Positions 50,043-57,891 of a stretch of DNA of 62,276 nt are shown in pieces (the first letter of the stretch is position 1; every line of letters begins with the position of its first letter). A program made the translations under genes and the position numbers. The notes beneath the pieces were generated by a model, which was given only the letters and a program-made list of their open reading frames with translations, was not told where the DNA came from and made no database searches. The stretch is from Mycolicibacterium pyrenivorans (GTDB lineage: Bacteria > Actinomycetota > Actinomycetes > Mycobacteriales > Mycobacteriaceae). The DNA is taken from assembly GCF_025821625.1 (NCBI RefSeq), contig NZ_JACKSH010000250.1:1-62276 (forward strand), read 5' to 3'.

Positions 50043-51406
50043 CATCCAGCGAGGTGATCAATCCGGCGACCGAGGAGGTTCTGCGCACCGTCGAGCAGAC
50101 CGACGAGGCCGGGGTCGACGACGCGGTGGCGCGCGCCAAGGCCGCCCAGCGGGGATGGGCCCGGCAGGCGCCGGCAGAACGCGCCGCCGCGATGCGGGCC
50201 TTCGCGGCGGTGGTGGACGCCCACATCGACGAACTGGCCGCTCTCGAGGTGGCCAACTCCGGGCATCCGATCGGGAACGCACGGTGGGAGGCCGGGCACG
50301 TCCGCGATGTCCTGCAGTACTACTCGGCGACACCGGAACGACTGTCGGGCAAGCAGATTCCGGTCGCGGGCGGCTGGAACGTCACCTTCAACGAGCCGCT
50401 CGGAGTGGTCGGCGTCATCACTCCGTGGAACTTCCCGATGACCATCGCGGCGTGGGGGTTCGCCCCGGCGCTCGCCGCAGGCAACGCGGTGCTGGTCAAG
50501 CCCGCCGAGTGGACGCCGCTGACCACCATCCGGCTCGGCGAGCTCGCGGTCGAGGCGGGCTTACCCGCCGACGTGTTCCGCGTGCTGCCCGGCAAGGGAT
50601 CGGTGGTCGGGGAGCGCTTCGTCAGCCATCCCGACGTGCGCAAGATCGTGTTCACGGGATCCACGGAGGTCGGCACGCGCGTGATGGCAGGTGCTGCGGC
50701 ACAGGTCAAACGGGTCACCCTGGAGCTGGGTGGCAAGAGTGCCAACATCGTCTTCGACGACTGTGACCTCGAACGCGCAGCGGCGAGCGCTCCGTATGGG
50801 GTTTTCGACAACGCCGGGCAGGACTGCTGCGCGCGCAGCCGGATTCTGGTGCAGCGCAACGTCTATGACAAGTTCATGGAGTTGCTGGAACCCGCCGTCA
50901 AAGGTGTCGTGGTGGGAGACCCCCTGTCCGGTGACACCGAGATGGGCCCGTTGGTGTCGAAGGCGCACTGGAACTCGGTGTCGGCGTATGTGCCCGACGG
51001 CGCACCCATTGCGTTCCGGGGTTCCGCTCCCGACGGCCCCGGCTACTGGTTCGCGCCGACGGTGCTGACCCCGCCGCGCGACGACCGCACCGTCGTCGAG
51101 GAGATCTTCGGTCCCGTCGTCACCGTCCTGCCGTTCGACGACGAAGCCGACGCCATCGCGCTGGCCAACGACACCGTCTACGGCCTGTCCGGATCCATCT
51201 GGACCGACAACCTGTCGCGGGCGCTGCGGGTGTCGCGCGGCGTGGAATCCGGCAATCTGTCGGTCAACTCGCACTCCTCGGTCCGCTACAGCACGCCCTT
51301 CGGCGGGTTCAAGCAGTCCGGGCTTGGCCGCGAACTCGGACCCGACGCCCCGTTGTCGTTCACCGAAACCAAGAACGTCTTCATCGCCGTGCAGGAGGCT
51401 TTGTGA
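50039..51406 (+). CDS. aldC: Aldehyde dehydrogenase (Rv2858c/AldC homologue)
   Basis: 455 residues. Full ALDH motifs: FTGSTEVGTRVMAGAAAQ, catalytic Glu in VTLELGGKSANIVF, catalytic Cys263 in GQDCC, and the C-terminal NSHSSVRYSTPFGGFKQSG. It should oxidise the gamma-glutamyl-aldehyde made after amine oxidation. The start at 50039 overlaps the previous stop as ATGA, and its stop overlaps the next GTG, so the operon is tightly coupled. Confidence 0.94.
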   Translation: MTSSEVINPATEEVLRTVEQTDEAGVDDAVARAKAAQRGWARQAPAERAAAMRAFAAVVDAHIDELAALEVANSGHPIGNARWEAGHVRDVLQYYSATPERLSGKQIPVAGGWNVTFNEPLGVVGVITPWNFPMTIAAWGFAPALAAGNAVLVKPAEWTPLTTIRLGELAVEAGLPADVFRVLPGKGSVVGERFVSHPDVRKIVFTGSTEVGTRVMAGAAAQVKRVTLELGGKSANIVFDDCDLERAAASAPYGVFDNAGQDCCARSRILVQRNVYDKFMELLEPAVKGVVVGDPLSGDTEMGPLVSKAHWNSVSAYVPDGAPIAFRGSAPDGPGYWFAPTVLTPPRDDRTVVEEIFGPVVTVLPFDDEADAIALANDTVYGLSGSIWTDNLSRALRVSRGVESGNLSVNSHSSVRYSTPFGGFKQSGLGRELGPDAPLSFTETKNVFIAVQEAL

Positions 51407-52185
51407 CCAAAGTGGATCTGACCCAACGACTCGCCGGCAAGGTCGCGGTCATCACCGGGGGCGCCAGTGGCATCGGCCTGGCGACTGCCAAGCGGATGAG
51501 GGCCGAGGGCGCGACGATCGTCATCGGCGACATCGACCCCGCGACGGGCAAGACCGTCGCCGACGACCTGAACGGCACGTTCGTTCAGGTCGATGTCTCC
51601 GACCAGGTTGCCGTCGACGCGCTGTTCGACACCGCCGCCGAGGCTCACGGCTCGGTGGACATCGCCTTCAACAACGCGGGCATCAGCCCCCCGGAGGACG
51701 ACCTGATCGAGAACACCGGCATCGACGCGTGGGACCGGGTGCAGGACATCAACCTCAAGTCGGTGTTCTTCTGCTGCAAGGCGGCACTTCGCCACATGGT
51801 GCCCGCGCAGAAGGGGTCGATCGTCAACACCGCGTCGTTCGTCGCGGTGATGGGGTCGGCGACGTCGCAGATCTCCTACACGGCCTCCAAGGGCGGGGTG
51901 CTGGCGATGTCGCGCGAACTCGGCGTGCAGTACGCGCGCCAGGGGATCCGGGTCAACGCGCTGTGCCCCGGACCCGTGAACACGCCTCTGCTGCAAGAGT
52001 TGTTCGCCAAGGATCCCGAGCGCGCGGCGCGCCGACTGGTGCACGTGCCGGTCGGCCGGTTCGCCGAGCCGGAGGAGCTGGCCGCCGCGGTCGCGTTCCT
52101 GGCCAGCGATGACGCGTCATTCATCACCGCGTCGACCTTCCTCGTCGACGGCGGCATCAGCGGTCACTACGTGACGCCGCTGTAG
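51403..52185 (+). CDS. Short-chain dehydrogenase/reductase (Rv2857c homologue)
   Basis: 260 residues. TGGASGIG (18-25), NNAG (90-93), catalytic Ser145 in NTASF, and YTASK with Tyr159 and Lys163. The C-terminal LVDGGISGHYVTPL is as in the family. In the gamma-glutamylation context it probably oxidises an alcohol group, such as that of a gamma-glutamyl-ethanolamide, to the aldehyde for AldC. GTG 51403 overlaps the AldC stop (GTGA). It is the last gene in the block matching the M. tuberculosis order. Confidence 0.93.
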   Translation: MTKVDLTQRLAGKVAVITGGASGIGLATAKRMRAEGATIVIGDIDPATGKTVADDLNGTFVQVDVSDQVAVDALFDTAAEAHGSVDIAFNNAGISPPEDDLIENTGIDAWDRVQDINLKSVFFCCKAALRHMVPAQKGSIVNTASFVAVMGSATSQISYTASKGGVLAMSRELGVQYARQGIRVNALCPGPVNTPLLQELFAKDPERAARRLVHVPVGRFAEPEELAAAVAFLASDDASFITASTFLVDGGISGHYVTPL

Positions 52186-52193
52186 GCGGTCCG

Positions 52194-52922
52194 ATGACGG
52201 CCTCACCGGACCCAAGAGACGCTTACGCAAGCGACGCGCTACTGCGTCCGGTGCGGCCGCTGAACGCCTTCGAGGACACCGTCGAGCGGCTGTTGCAGAC
52301 GATCCGGCTGGGTGTGCTGCATCCGGGCGAATCCCTGCCGCCGGAACGGGAGTTGGCGACCCGGTTGGGCGTCAGTCGCGACACCGTGCGCGAGGCGATC
52401 AAGTCGCTGGCCGACGCCGGGTATCTGGTCTCCCGCCGCGGTCGCTACGGAGGCACGTTCCTGGCCGACGCCCTCCCGGCGCCGAGCGCCGACGAGGTCC
52501 GGTTCACCCGCGCCGACATCGACGACGCCCTGAGGCTGCGGGAGATCCTGGAGGTGGGTGCCGCGCGGATGGCGGCGGGCCGGACGCTCACGGCGAGCGA
52601 GCGCGAGGCGCTGTGCCAGCGGCTGGCCGACGTGCGCGGTGCCGACCCGCAGGACTACCGCCGTCTGGATTCCCGCCTGCACCTGGCGATCGCCGAGGCC
52701 TCGGGGGCCCCGTCGCTGGTGCCCCTGGTCGCGCAGAACCGGATGCGGCTCAACGAGCTGCTGGATTGCATTCCGCTGCTCGCCCGCAACATCGCGCACT
52801 CCGACGAACAGCACGAGACGATCGTGACGGCGATCCTCGCCGGCGACGCCGACAGCGCGGCACAGACGATGACGGCGCACGTGTGGGCGTCGGCGGCGCT
52901 GCTGCACGGATTCCTGGACTGA
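52194..52922 (+). CDS. FadR/GntR-family transcriptional regulator
   Basis: 242 residues. A winged helix-turn-helix domain has PPERELATRLGVSRDTVREA (49-68) with the wing SRRGRYGGTF, and a FadR-type (FCD) C-terminal domain has DIDDALRLREILEVGAARMA and a His-containing pocket (RLHLAIAEASG). It starts 8 bases after the SDR stop and therefore belongs to the glnA4 operon, which it probably represses. A candidate target is the 256-bp gap upstream of glnA4, but no clear operator was found there. Confidence 0.88.
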   Translation: MTASPDPRDAYASDALLRPVRPLNAFEDTVERLLQTIRLGVLHPGESLPPERELATRLGVSRDTVREAIKSLADAGYLVSRRGRYGGTFLADALPAPSADEVRFTRADIDDALRLREILEVGAARMAAGRTLTASEREALCQRLADVRGADPQDYRRLDSRLHLAIAEASGAPSLVPLVAQNRMRLNELLDCIPLLARNIAHSDEQHETIVTAILAGDADSAAQTMTAHVWASAALLHGFLD

Positions 52923-52931
52923 CCTCCGCAA

Positions 52932-52945
52932 CCGGGTCCACCCGG
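52932..52945. promoter_or_regulatory. Inverted repeat upstream of the ArsR gene
   Basis: CCGGGT (52932-52937), CC, ACCCGG (52940-52945): perfect 6-bp arms. It lies between the FadR stop and the ArsR -10 (TAGATT), so it is either a terminator for the operon or an ArsR operator. Confidence 0.4.
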
Positions 52946-52948
52946 GAC

Positions 52949-52954
52949 TAGATT
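52949..52954 (+). promoter_or_regulatory. Leaderless -10 element of the ArsR gene
   Basis: TAGATT (52949-52954), 7 bases, GTG 52962. No ribosome-binding site is evident. Confidence 0.4.
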
Positions 52955-52961
52955 TGCAGTC

Positions 52962-53282
52962 GTGGAGGATCAACGGTTGGTCGAACGGGCGACGTCGGCG
53001 CTGGCCGAGGTCGACACGCCGGGTTGGGCGCAGCGGTTCGACCTGGTGTCCGATCCACATCGACTGGAGATCCTGCTGAGCCTGCACCGAGCACCCGGCA
53101 TCTGTGTGAGCGATCTCGCCGCGGCTCTCGGCAGGTCGGAGAACTCGGTATCGCAGGCCCTCCGGGTGCTGCGCCAGCAGGGCTGGGTGAACAGCACCCG
53201 CGCAGGCCGATCGGTGACCTACCGGCTGGAGGATGAGACCGTGCACGATCTCCTGCACTGGATCGGCGCCCGGCACGGCTGA
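52962..53282 (+). CDS. ArsR/SmtB-family transcriptional regulator
   Basis: 106 residues. A winged helix-turn-helix: SDPHRLEILLSLHRAPGICVSD, recognition helix SENSVSQALRVLRQQGW and wing RAGRSVTYRLED. Alpha-3 carries only one Cys of the usual CVCDL pair (CVSDL), so a classic As/Cd alpha-3 site is unlikely. The C-terminal helix HDLLHWIGARHG has three His, which recalls the alpha-5 nickel/cobalt sites of KmtR/NmtR-type sensors. The nearby cbiMNQO genes (6 kb away) could be targets. GTG 52962 follows TAGATT by 7 bases. The ligand is inference only. Confidence 0.85.
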   Translation: MEDQRLVERATSALAEVDTPGWAQRFDLVSDPHRLEILLSLHRAPGICVSDLAAALGRSENSVSQALRVLRQQGWVNSTRAGRSVTYRLEDETVHDLLHWIGARHG

Positions 53283-53380
53283 GGTTGCCAAGTCGGTCGT
53301 AGACCGGCACCTGGCCGGGTAAGCTCCCCCTCGCCAGACATCCCCGCGTTCGCTGGGTGTCTGAGGAAAGGGTGCACCGG

Positions 53381-56236
53381 ATGTCCGTGGAATTCCGGTT
53401 GCTCGGCGACGTCGAGGCACGATCACGCGGGCAGCGTCTCGACATCGGTCATGCTCGGCAGCGGTGTGTGCTGGTGGCGCTGCTGGTCGACGTCAACCGA
53501 CCCGTTCCGGCAGACATGCTCATCGATCGCGTTTGGGCGGATGAACCGCCGCACCGCGCCCGGAACGCGTTGGCCTCGTACGTATCCCGGCTCCGCCAGG
53601 TGGTGGAGGATGACGGCGACGTGCAGATCGTGCGTCAATCCGGGGGATACGTCCTGACAGCGGACCCGATGACGGTCGACCTACATTGCTTCAGGCGGCT
53701 GGCGGCCAAAGCGCGCGCGACCGTCGATCCCGCTGCCGCCGCGCAGCTGTTCGACGAGGCCCTCGAGTTGTGGCACCGCGAAGCGTTCGTATCCCTTGAC
53801 ACCCCTTGGGTCAACGAGGTGCGGACATCGCTTTCGGTAGAACACCTTTCAGTCCAGCTGGACCGCAACGACGTGCTCCTGCAGGTCGGACGTCACGCGG
53901 AGCTGCTCGGCCGTCTCGCCGAAGCGGTCAAGGTGAACCCGCTCGATGAACGGCTGGCCGGCCAGTTGATGCTGGCTCAGTACCGCAGCGGTCGGCAGGC
54001 CGATGCCCTGGACATCTACCGCACGATGCGCGAGAGGCTTGTCGAGGAACTCGGTGTCGACCCGGGACCGTCGCTTCGAGCGGTGCACCGGCGGATCCTC
54101 GACGGTGACCCGACACAGGCCGTCGCACCAGCCAGGCCGTCTGCGCGCGTCGTCACCCGCGTCCGCGAGAACCTGCCCCGGCGAGCCACCCGGCTCATCG
54201 GTCGGGACGACGACGTGGTCCGCGTCGCCGCCGTCGTCGACGACGGCCCGCTGGTCACGCTCACCGGGGTGGGGGGCGTCGGCAAGACCAGGCTGGCGCT
54301 CGAGGTGGCCGACCACATCCGGGACCGACTCGAGGACGGCGCGTGGTTCTGCGAACTGGCACCGGTCGAAGACGCCTCGGCGGTGACCCACGCCGTCGCG
54401 GCGACGCTGCGGTTGCAGCAACAGCAGGGCCTCGGCATCGAGGCCACGGTGATCGAGTATCTGCGCTCTCGCGAGTTGCTGTTGGTGATCGACAACTGCG
54501 AGCACGTCCTGGACACAGCCGCGAGGCTGCTCGATCAGATCGTTCGGTATTGTCCGCGGGCATCGGTGCTGGCCACCAGCAGAGAAGCGCTCGGCGTCGA
54601 GGGTGAGCGGATTCTGCAGGTCCCGCCGCTGACGGCCGAGGACGCCGTCGCGTTGTTCGCCGATCGGGCCAGGGCCGGCCGGCCCGGCTTCGACATCGAC
54701 CACGAGCCGGTGGGCGCGGTGGCCGAGATCTGCCGACGCCTCGACGGCCTGCCACTGGCGATCGAATTGGCCGCCGCCCGAATGCGAGTGACGAGCAGCC
54801 TCGACATTGCGCGTCGGCTGGACAAGTTGCGGCTGCTCAGCGGTGGGGCCCGTGGTGTCGCGCCCCGCCAGCAGAGCCTCGCCGCGACGATCGAGTGGTC
54901 CTACCGACTCCTCGCGCAATCCGAGCAGTCCCTTTTCATGCGATTGTCGGTCTTTGCGGGCGACTTCGATCTCGAGGCGGCACACGGCGTGTGCGCCGAG
55001 AACGGGGCGAGCGAAGACGACACCCTCGAGCTGCTGGCCGGTCTGGTCGACAAATCGATGGTGACCGTGCGCGGTGACAGCCACCGGACCCGCTACGGCG
55101 TCTTGGAGACGCTGCGCGCATTTGGGCGTGATCGGCTGCGCGACAACGGCGTCGACGACCACTACGGCATGCGACATGCGGTGTACTTCACCGAGTTGGC
55201 GCAACGTGCGGCCGCCGGCATGCACAGCGCAGATGAACGGGCCTGGGTCGAGCGCCTGCTGCCCGACTGCGACAACCTGCGCGCCGCGTTCGAGCGTGCG
55301 ATGGCCGACCGGGACATCGACCTTGCTCTCGGGCTGGTCACCTCGCTGTCCGAACTCGTCCATCTGCGCGTCGGTTACGAGTCCGCCGGTTGGGCGGAAC
55401 GGGTGATCGTCGACGCGGATCCCGACCATCCGTTGTTCGCGTCGGCCGTCGGCGTGTGCGCACGGGGTGCCTGGAACCGCGGCGAGTTCTCGCGTGCGAC
55501 GTCACTGGCAGCCCTTGCGCGCGGACGCATTCCGGGGCGGGGGGCTGGACGAGTGGCCTATCCGGCCGACGTCCTCGCCGACGTGGCGCTGTACGAGGGT
55601 GACCCGGTGGCCGCCCTCGCGCACTACCAGGGCGCCGTCGACGCCGCCCGCTCGGATGCCGATCCGATTCGGTTGGTGTGGGCCCTGTTCTATGTCGCGA
55701 TCTGCCAGGCCGCGCTGCGCACCCCGGAAGCCGGTGTGCCCGCCGCCGAGGAGTCGATGGCGGTCGCGGAGGCGACCGAGAATCCGACCGCGCGATCCAT
55801 GGCGCGCTACGCACTCGGCCTGGTGCTCAAGAAATCCGACCCGGACAGGGCCCTCGCATTGTTCGACGAGGCGGCGGAGTTGGCCGCCGGGGTGCAGAAC
55901 TTCTGGTGGCACGGGATCGCGTTGATGGAGGGCGCGGCCACCCGCGCGGTGCACGGTGACCCCGCCATCGCGGCACCGGCCCTCGTCGAGGTCCTCGACC
56001 ACTGGGACCGAGTGGGCGACTGGAGCCAGCAATGGCTCAACCTGCGTTACGTGACGCGGTTCCTCTTCCGTGTCGGTGCCGTGGAGGACGCGGCAGCGCT
56101 GCATCGGGCGTTGCTCGCGGCCGGTCGATCGTCGCCCCTCGCTGCGGGCGACGTCCCCGCCGAAGCCGCGTCGGAGGCACTGAGTGGGGCGGCCGCCGTC
56201 GCGCGGGCCCGGTCGGCGCTGAACCGGTACGGCTGA
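53381..56236 (+). CDS. Large BTAD/NB-ARC/TPR (AfsR-like) transcriptional regulator
   Basis: 951 residues. N-terminal OmpR-type winged helix (VEFRLLGDVEARSRGQRLDI to about residue 90), bacterial transcription-activator domain (BTAD, about 95-240), then an NB-ARC ATPase with Walker A GVGGVGKT (Lys302) and Walker B LLLVIDN, and a C-terminal region of TPR-like helical repeats. AfsR/SARP-family proteins activate secondary or stress genes; the target here is unknown. ATG 53381 with AGGAAAGG 10 bases upstream was chosen over the GTG at 53357. It is not linked to any biosynthetic cluster in view. A 10-bp hairpin follows. Confidence 0.88.
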   Translation: MSVEFRLLGDVEARSRGQRLDIGHARQRCVLVALLVDVNRPVPADMLIDRVWADEPPHRARNALASYVSRLRQVVEDDGDVQIVRQSGGYVLTADPMTVDLHCFRRLAAKARATVDPAAAAQLFDEALELWHREAFVSLDTPWVNEVRTSLSVEHLSVQLDRNDVLLQVGRHAELLGRLAEAVKVNPLDERLAGQLMLAQYRSGRQADALDIYRTMRERLVEELGVDPGPSLRAVHRRILDGDPTQAVAPARPSARVVTRVRENLPRRATRLIGRDDDVVRVAAVVDDGPLVTLTGVGGVGKTRLALEVADHIRDRLEDGAWFCELAPVEDASAVTHAVAATLRLQQQQGLGIEATVIEYLRSRELLLVIDNCEHVLDTAARLLDQIVRYCPRASVLATSREALGVEGERILQVPPLTAEDAVALFADRARAGRPGFDIDHEPVGAVAEICRRLDGLPLAIELAAARMRVTSSLDIARRLDKLRLLSGGARGVAPRQQSLAATIEWSYRLLAQSEQSLFMRLSVFAGDFDLEAAHGVCAENGASEDDTLELLAGLVDKSMVTVRGDSHRTRYGVLETLRAFGRDRLRDNGVDDHYGMRHAVYFTELAQRAAAGMHSADERAWVERLLPDCDNLRAAFERAMADRDIDLALGLVTSLSELVHLRVGYESAGWAERVIVDADPDHPLFASAVGVCARGAWNRGEFSRATSLAALARGRIPGRGAGRVAYPADVLADVALYEGDPVAALAHYQGAVDAARSDADPIRLVWALFYVAICQAALRTPEAGVPAAEESMAVAEATENPTARSMARYALGLVLKKSDPDRALALFDEAAELAAGVQNFWWHGIALMEGAATRAVHGDPAIAAPALVEVLDHWDRVGDWSQQWLNLRYVTRFLFRVGAVEDAAALHRALLAAGRSSPLAAGDVPAEAASEALSGAAAVARARSALNRYG

Positions 56237-56240
56237 GGGG

Positions 56241-56270
56241 CCTGTCCGGTCCGACGATGCACCGGACAGG
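56241..56270. terminator. Hairpin terminator after the AfsR-like gene
   Basis: CCTGTCCGGT (56241-56250) and ACCGGACAGG (56261-56270) with a 10-base loop, starting 4 bases after the stop at 56236. Perfect 10-bp stem. Confidence 0.7.
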
Positions 56271-56365
56271 GCCAGGCGACCAGTACTGGAAGGTAGCGGA
56301 GACCGGGTTGGTCAATGGCCCGATGACGTGGTTGTTTCCGCGCCTGAACTCGAGGCGGTTCACCG

Positions 56366-56728
56366 TCACCGTGATGTGCCGCCCGGCGTCAAACCGCCGG
56401 GCGCGTTGCTTCCAGGGGCAGGGCTGTCAGGCGCGTCGGTAGCCATGGTTGGCCTGGTGCCAACATTGATCTGCGGCGGCAACGATGCGGACTCCTCCTG
56501 CTGCACCGCGGCATTTGCGGCAGGCGCCCGGCACACTCCGTCGGAGCCTAGATCTCCGCCTGAAACGATGCAGCAACCGTCTGTGTCTCTGATCGTCCTG
56601 CTCATGCAGACGTCATATCTGTCGATATCCCATTCAGCGCTGGCAATTGCCGCGCCCGGGCAAAGCGCGGCGGCAGCGATCACGGCCGCGCCGCCGATCA
56701 GCGTCGGGATGTTCTTCAATGTGGTCAT
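56366..56728 (-). CDS. Small exported Cys-containing protein
   Basis: 120 residues. The signal peptide TTLKNIPTLIGGAAVIAAAA ends near ASA-EWD (cleavage about residue 31). The mature part begins EWDIDRYDVCMSRTIRDTDG and has Cys in YDVCM, GCC and GVC, then a Pro/Ser-rich tail. Similar short exported proteins of unknown function occur in mycobacteria. ATG 56728 has AAAAGAG just upstream; GTG/ATG codons further up would add about 10 residues without change. It lies between the AfsR-like gene (convergent) and the methyltransferase (divergent). Confidence 0.7.
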   Translation of the reverse strand: MTTLKNIPTLIGGAAVIAAAALCPGAAIASAEWDIDRYDVCMSRTIRDTDGCCIVSGGDLGSDGVCRAPAANAAVQQEESASLPPQINVGTRPTMATDAPDSPAPGSNAPGGLTPGGTSR

Positions 56729-57025
56729 CTCTTTTGTCTCCCTTGGCTTGTGGGCCAACGGCTGACCCGCTGACCGAGCGGACCAACCGTGCTCGCCGAG
56801 GTTGCAGCAACCGTGACGTGATCGTGGAATCCGCCGGTCAAGCCGCGTGCTGGAGCACGGACGGTTCCTTGTTCGTCTGCGGGTGCGGTCGGCGCGGTCC
56901 GGCAGCCGGCGTGCATACGGCGCCGAAGACGCTGTGAACAGCTGATTTCACGTTCTTTCAACGGTTTCTCAATGCGCACGGTTCAGGCTGTGACCGTCGA
57001 CCACTGAGGTAACAGGAGGGGCGAA

Positions 57026-57856
57026 ATGACAACCGCCGAAGCCGATCGGGAACTCAAGGAGAAGCACCGTGCGCTCTGGGCGTCGGGTGACTATCCCGCC
57101 GTCGCCGCAGACTTGATCTCGGAACTGGGCCCGGTGCTGGTTCGCGCGTGCGGCGTGCGCCCCGGAGACCGGGTCCTCGATGTCGCCGCCGGGTCCGGCA
57201 ACGCGGCCATTGCCGCCGCCGCGGCCGGTGGGATCGTCACAGCAAGCGATCTGACTCCTGAAATGTTCGGCCCAGGGCGGGCGATCGCCGCCGAGCGCGG
57301 CGTCGAACTGGAGTGGGTGGAGGCCGACGCCGAGGCATTGCCGTTCGCCGACAACAGCTTCGACATCGTGATGTCCTGTGTGGGAGCCATGTTCGCACCC
57401 CGCCATCAGGCCGTCGCCGACGAGCTGGTCCGGGTGGTCAGACCCGGCGGAACCATCGGGATGATCAACTGGACACCGCAGGGTTTCATCGGTCGCCTCT
57501 TCGCGACCATGAAGCCCTACGCGCCGCCGCCTCCGCCCGGTGCCTCCCCGCCGCCACTGTGGGGCGACGAGGATCACGTCGGGCAGCTGTTCGGTGATCG
57601 GGTCGCGGCGCTGCGGACCCAGCGGCAAACGGTGGTGATGGACCACTGCGCCGATCCGGCCGAGTTCCGCGAGTACTGGAAAAGCAATTACGGGCCGACC
57701 ATTGCGACCTATCGGTTCAACGCCGATCAGCCGGAGCGCATCGAGGCGCTCGACAGCGACTTCCTCGCCTTGCTGACTGACTGGAACCGCGAGACCATCC
57801 CCGGCCGCACCGCCTACGACGCCGAGTATCTGTTGGTCACCGCGGTCAAGCGCTGA
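57026..57856 (+). CDS. Class I SAM-dependent methyltransferase (UbiE-like)
   Basis: 276 residues. SAM motif I is VLDVAAGSGNAAIAAAAAGG (about 50-69), then ADAEALPFADNSFDIVMSC as the typical post-motif, and LVRVVRPGGTIGMINW. The proline run APPPPPGASPPP near residue 170 is unusual for the family. The substrate is unknown. ATG 57026 has AGGAGGGG upstream, a strong site. It lies 35 bases before the PGRS-like gene in the same direction, so they may be co-transcribed. Confidence 0.85.
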   Translation: MTTAEADRELKEKHRALWASGDYPAVAADLISELGPVLVRACGVRPGDRVLDVAAGSGNAAIAAAAAGGIVTASDLTPEMFGPGRAIAAERGVELEWVEADAEALPFADNSFDIVMSCVGAMFAPRHQAVADELVRVVRPGGTIGMINWTPQGFIGRLFATMKPYAPPPPPGASPPPLWGDEDHVGQLFGDRVAALRTQRQTVVMDHCADPAEFREYWKSNYGPTIATYRFNADQPERIEALDSDFLALLTDWNRETIPGRTAYDAEYLLVTAVKR

Positions 57857-57891
57857 GCAAGTTGTTTTGTTCACGGACAGGAGAATTCGAC

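Noticed and set aside
53357..53380. GTG 53357 as start of the AfsR-like regulator
   Set aside because: It lies upstream of the ribosome-binding site AGGAAAGG that serves ATG 53381, and homologues begin with the FRLLGD strand.
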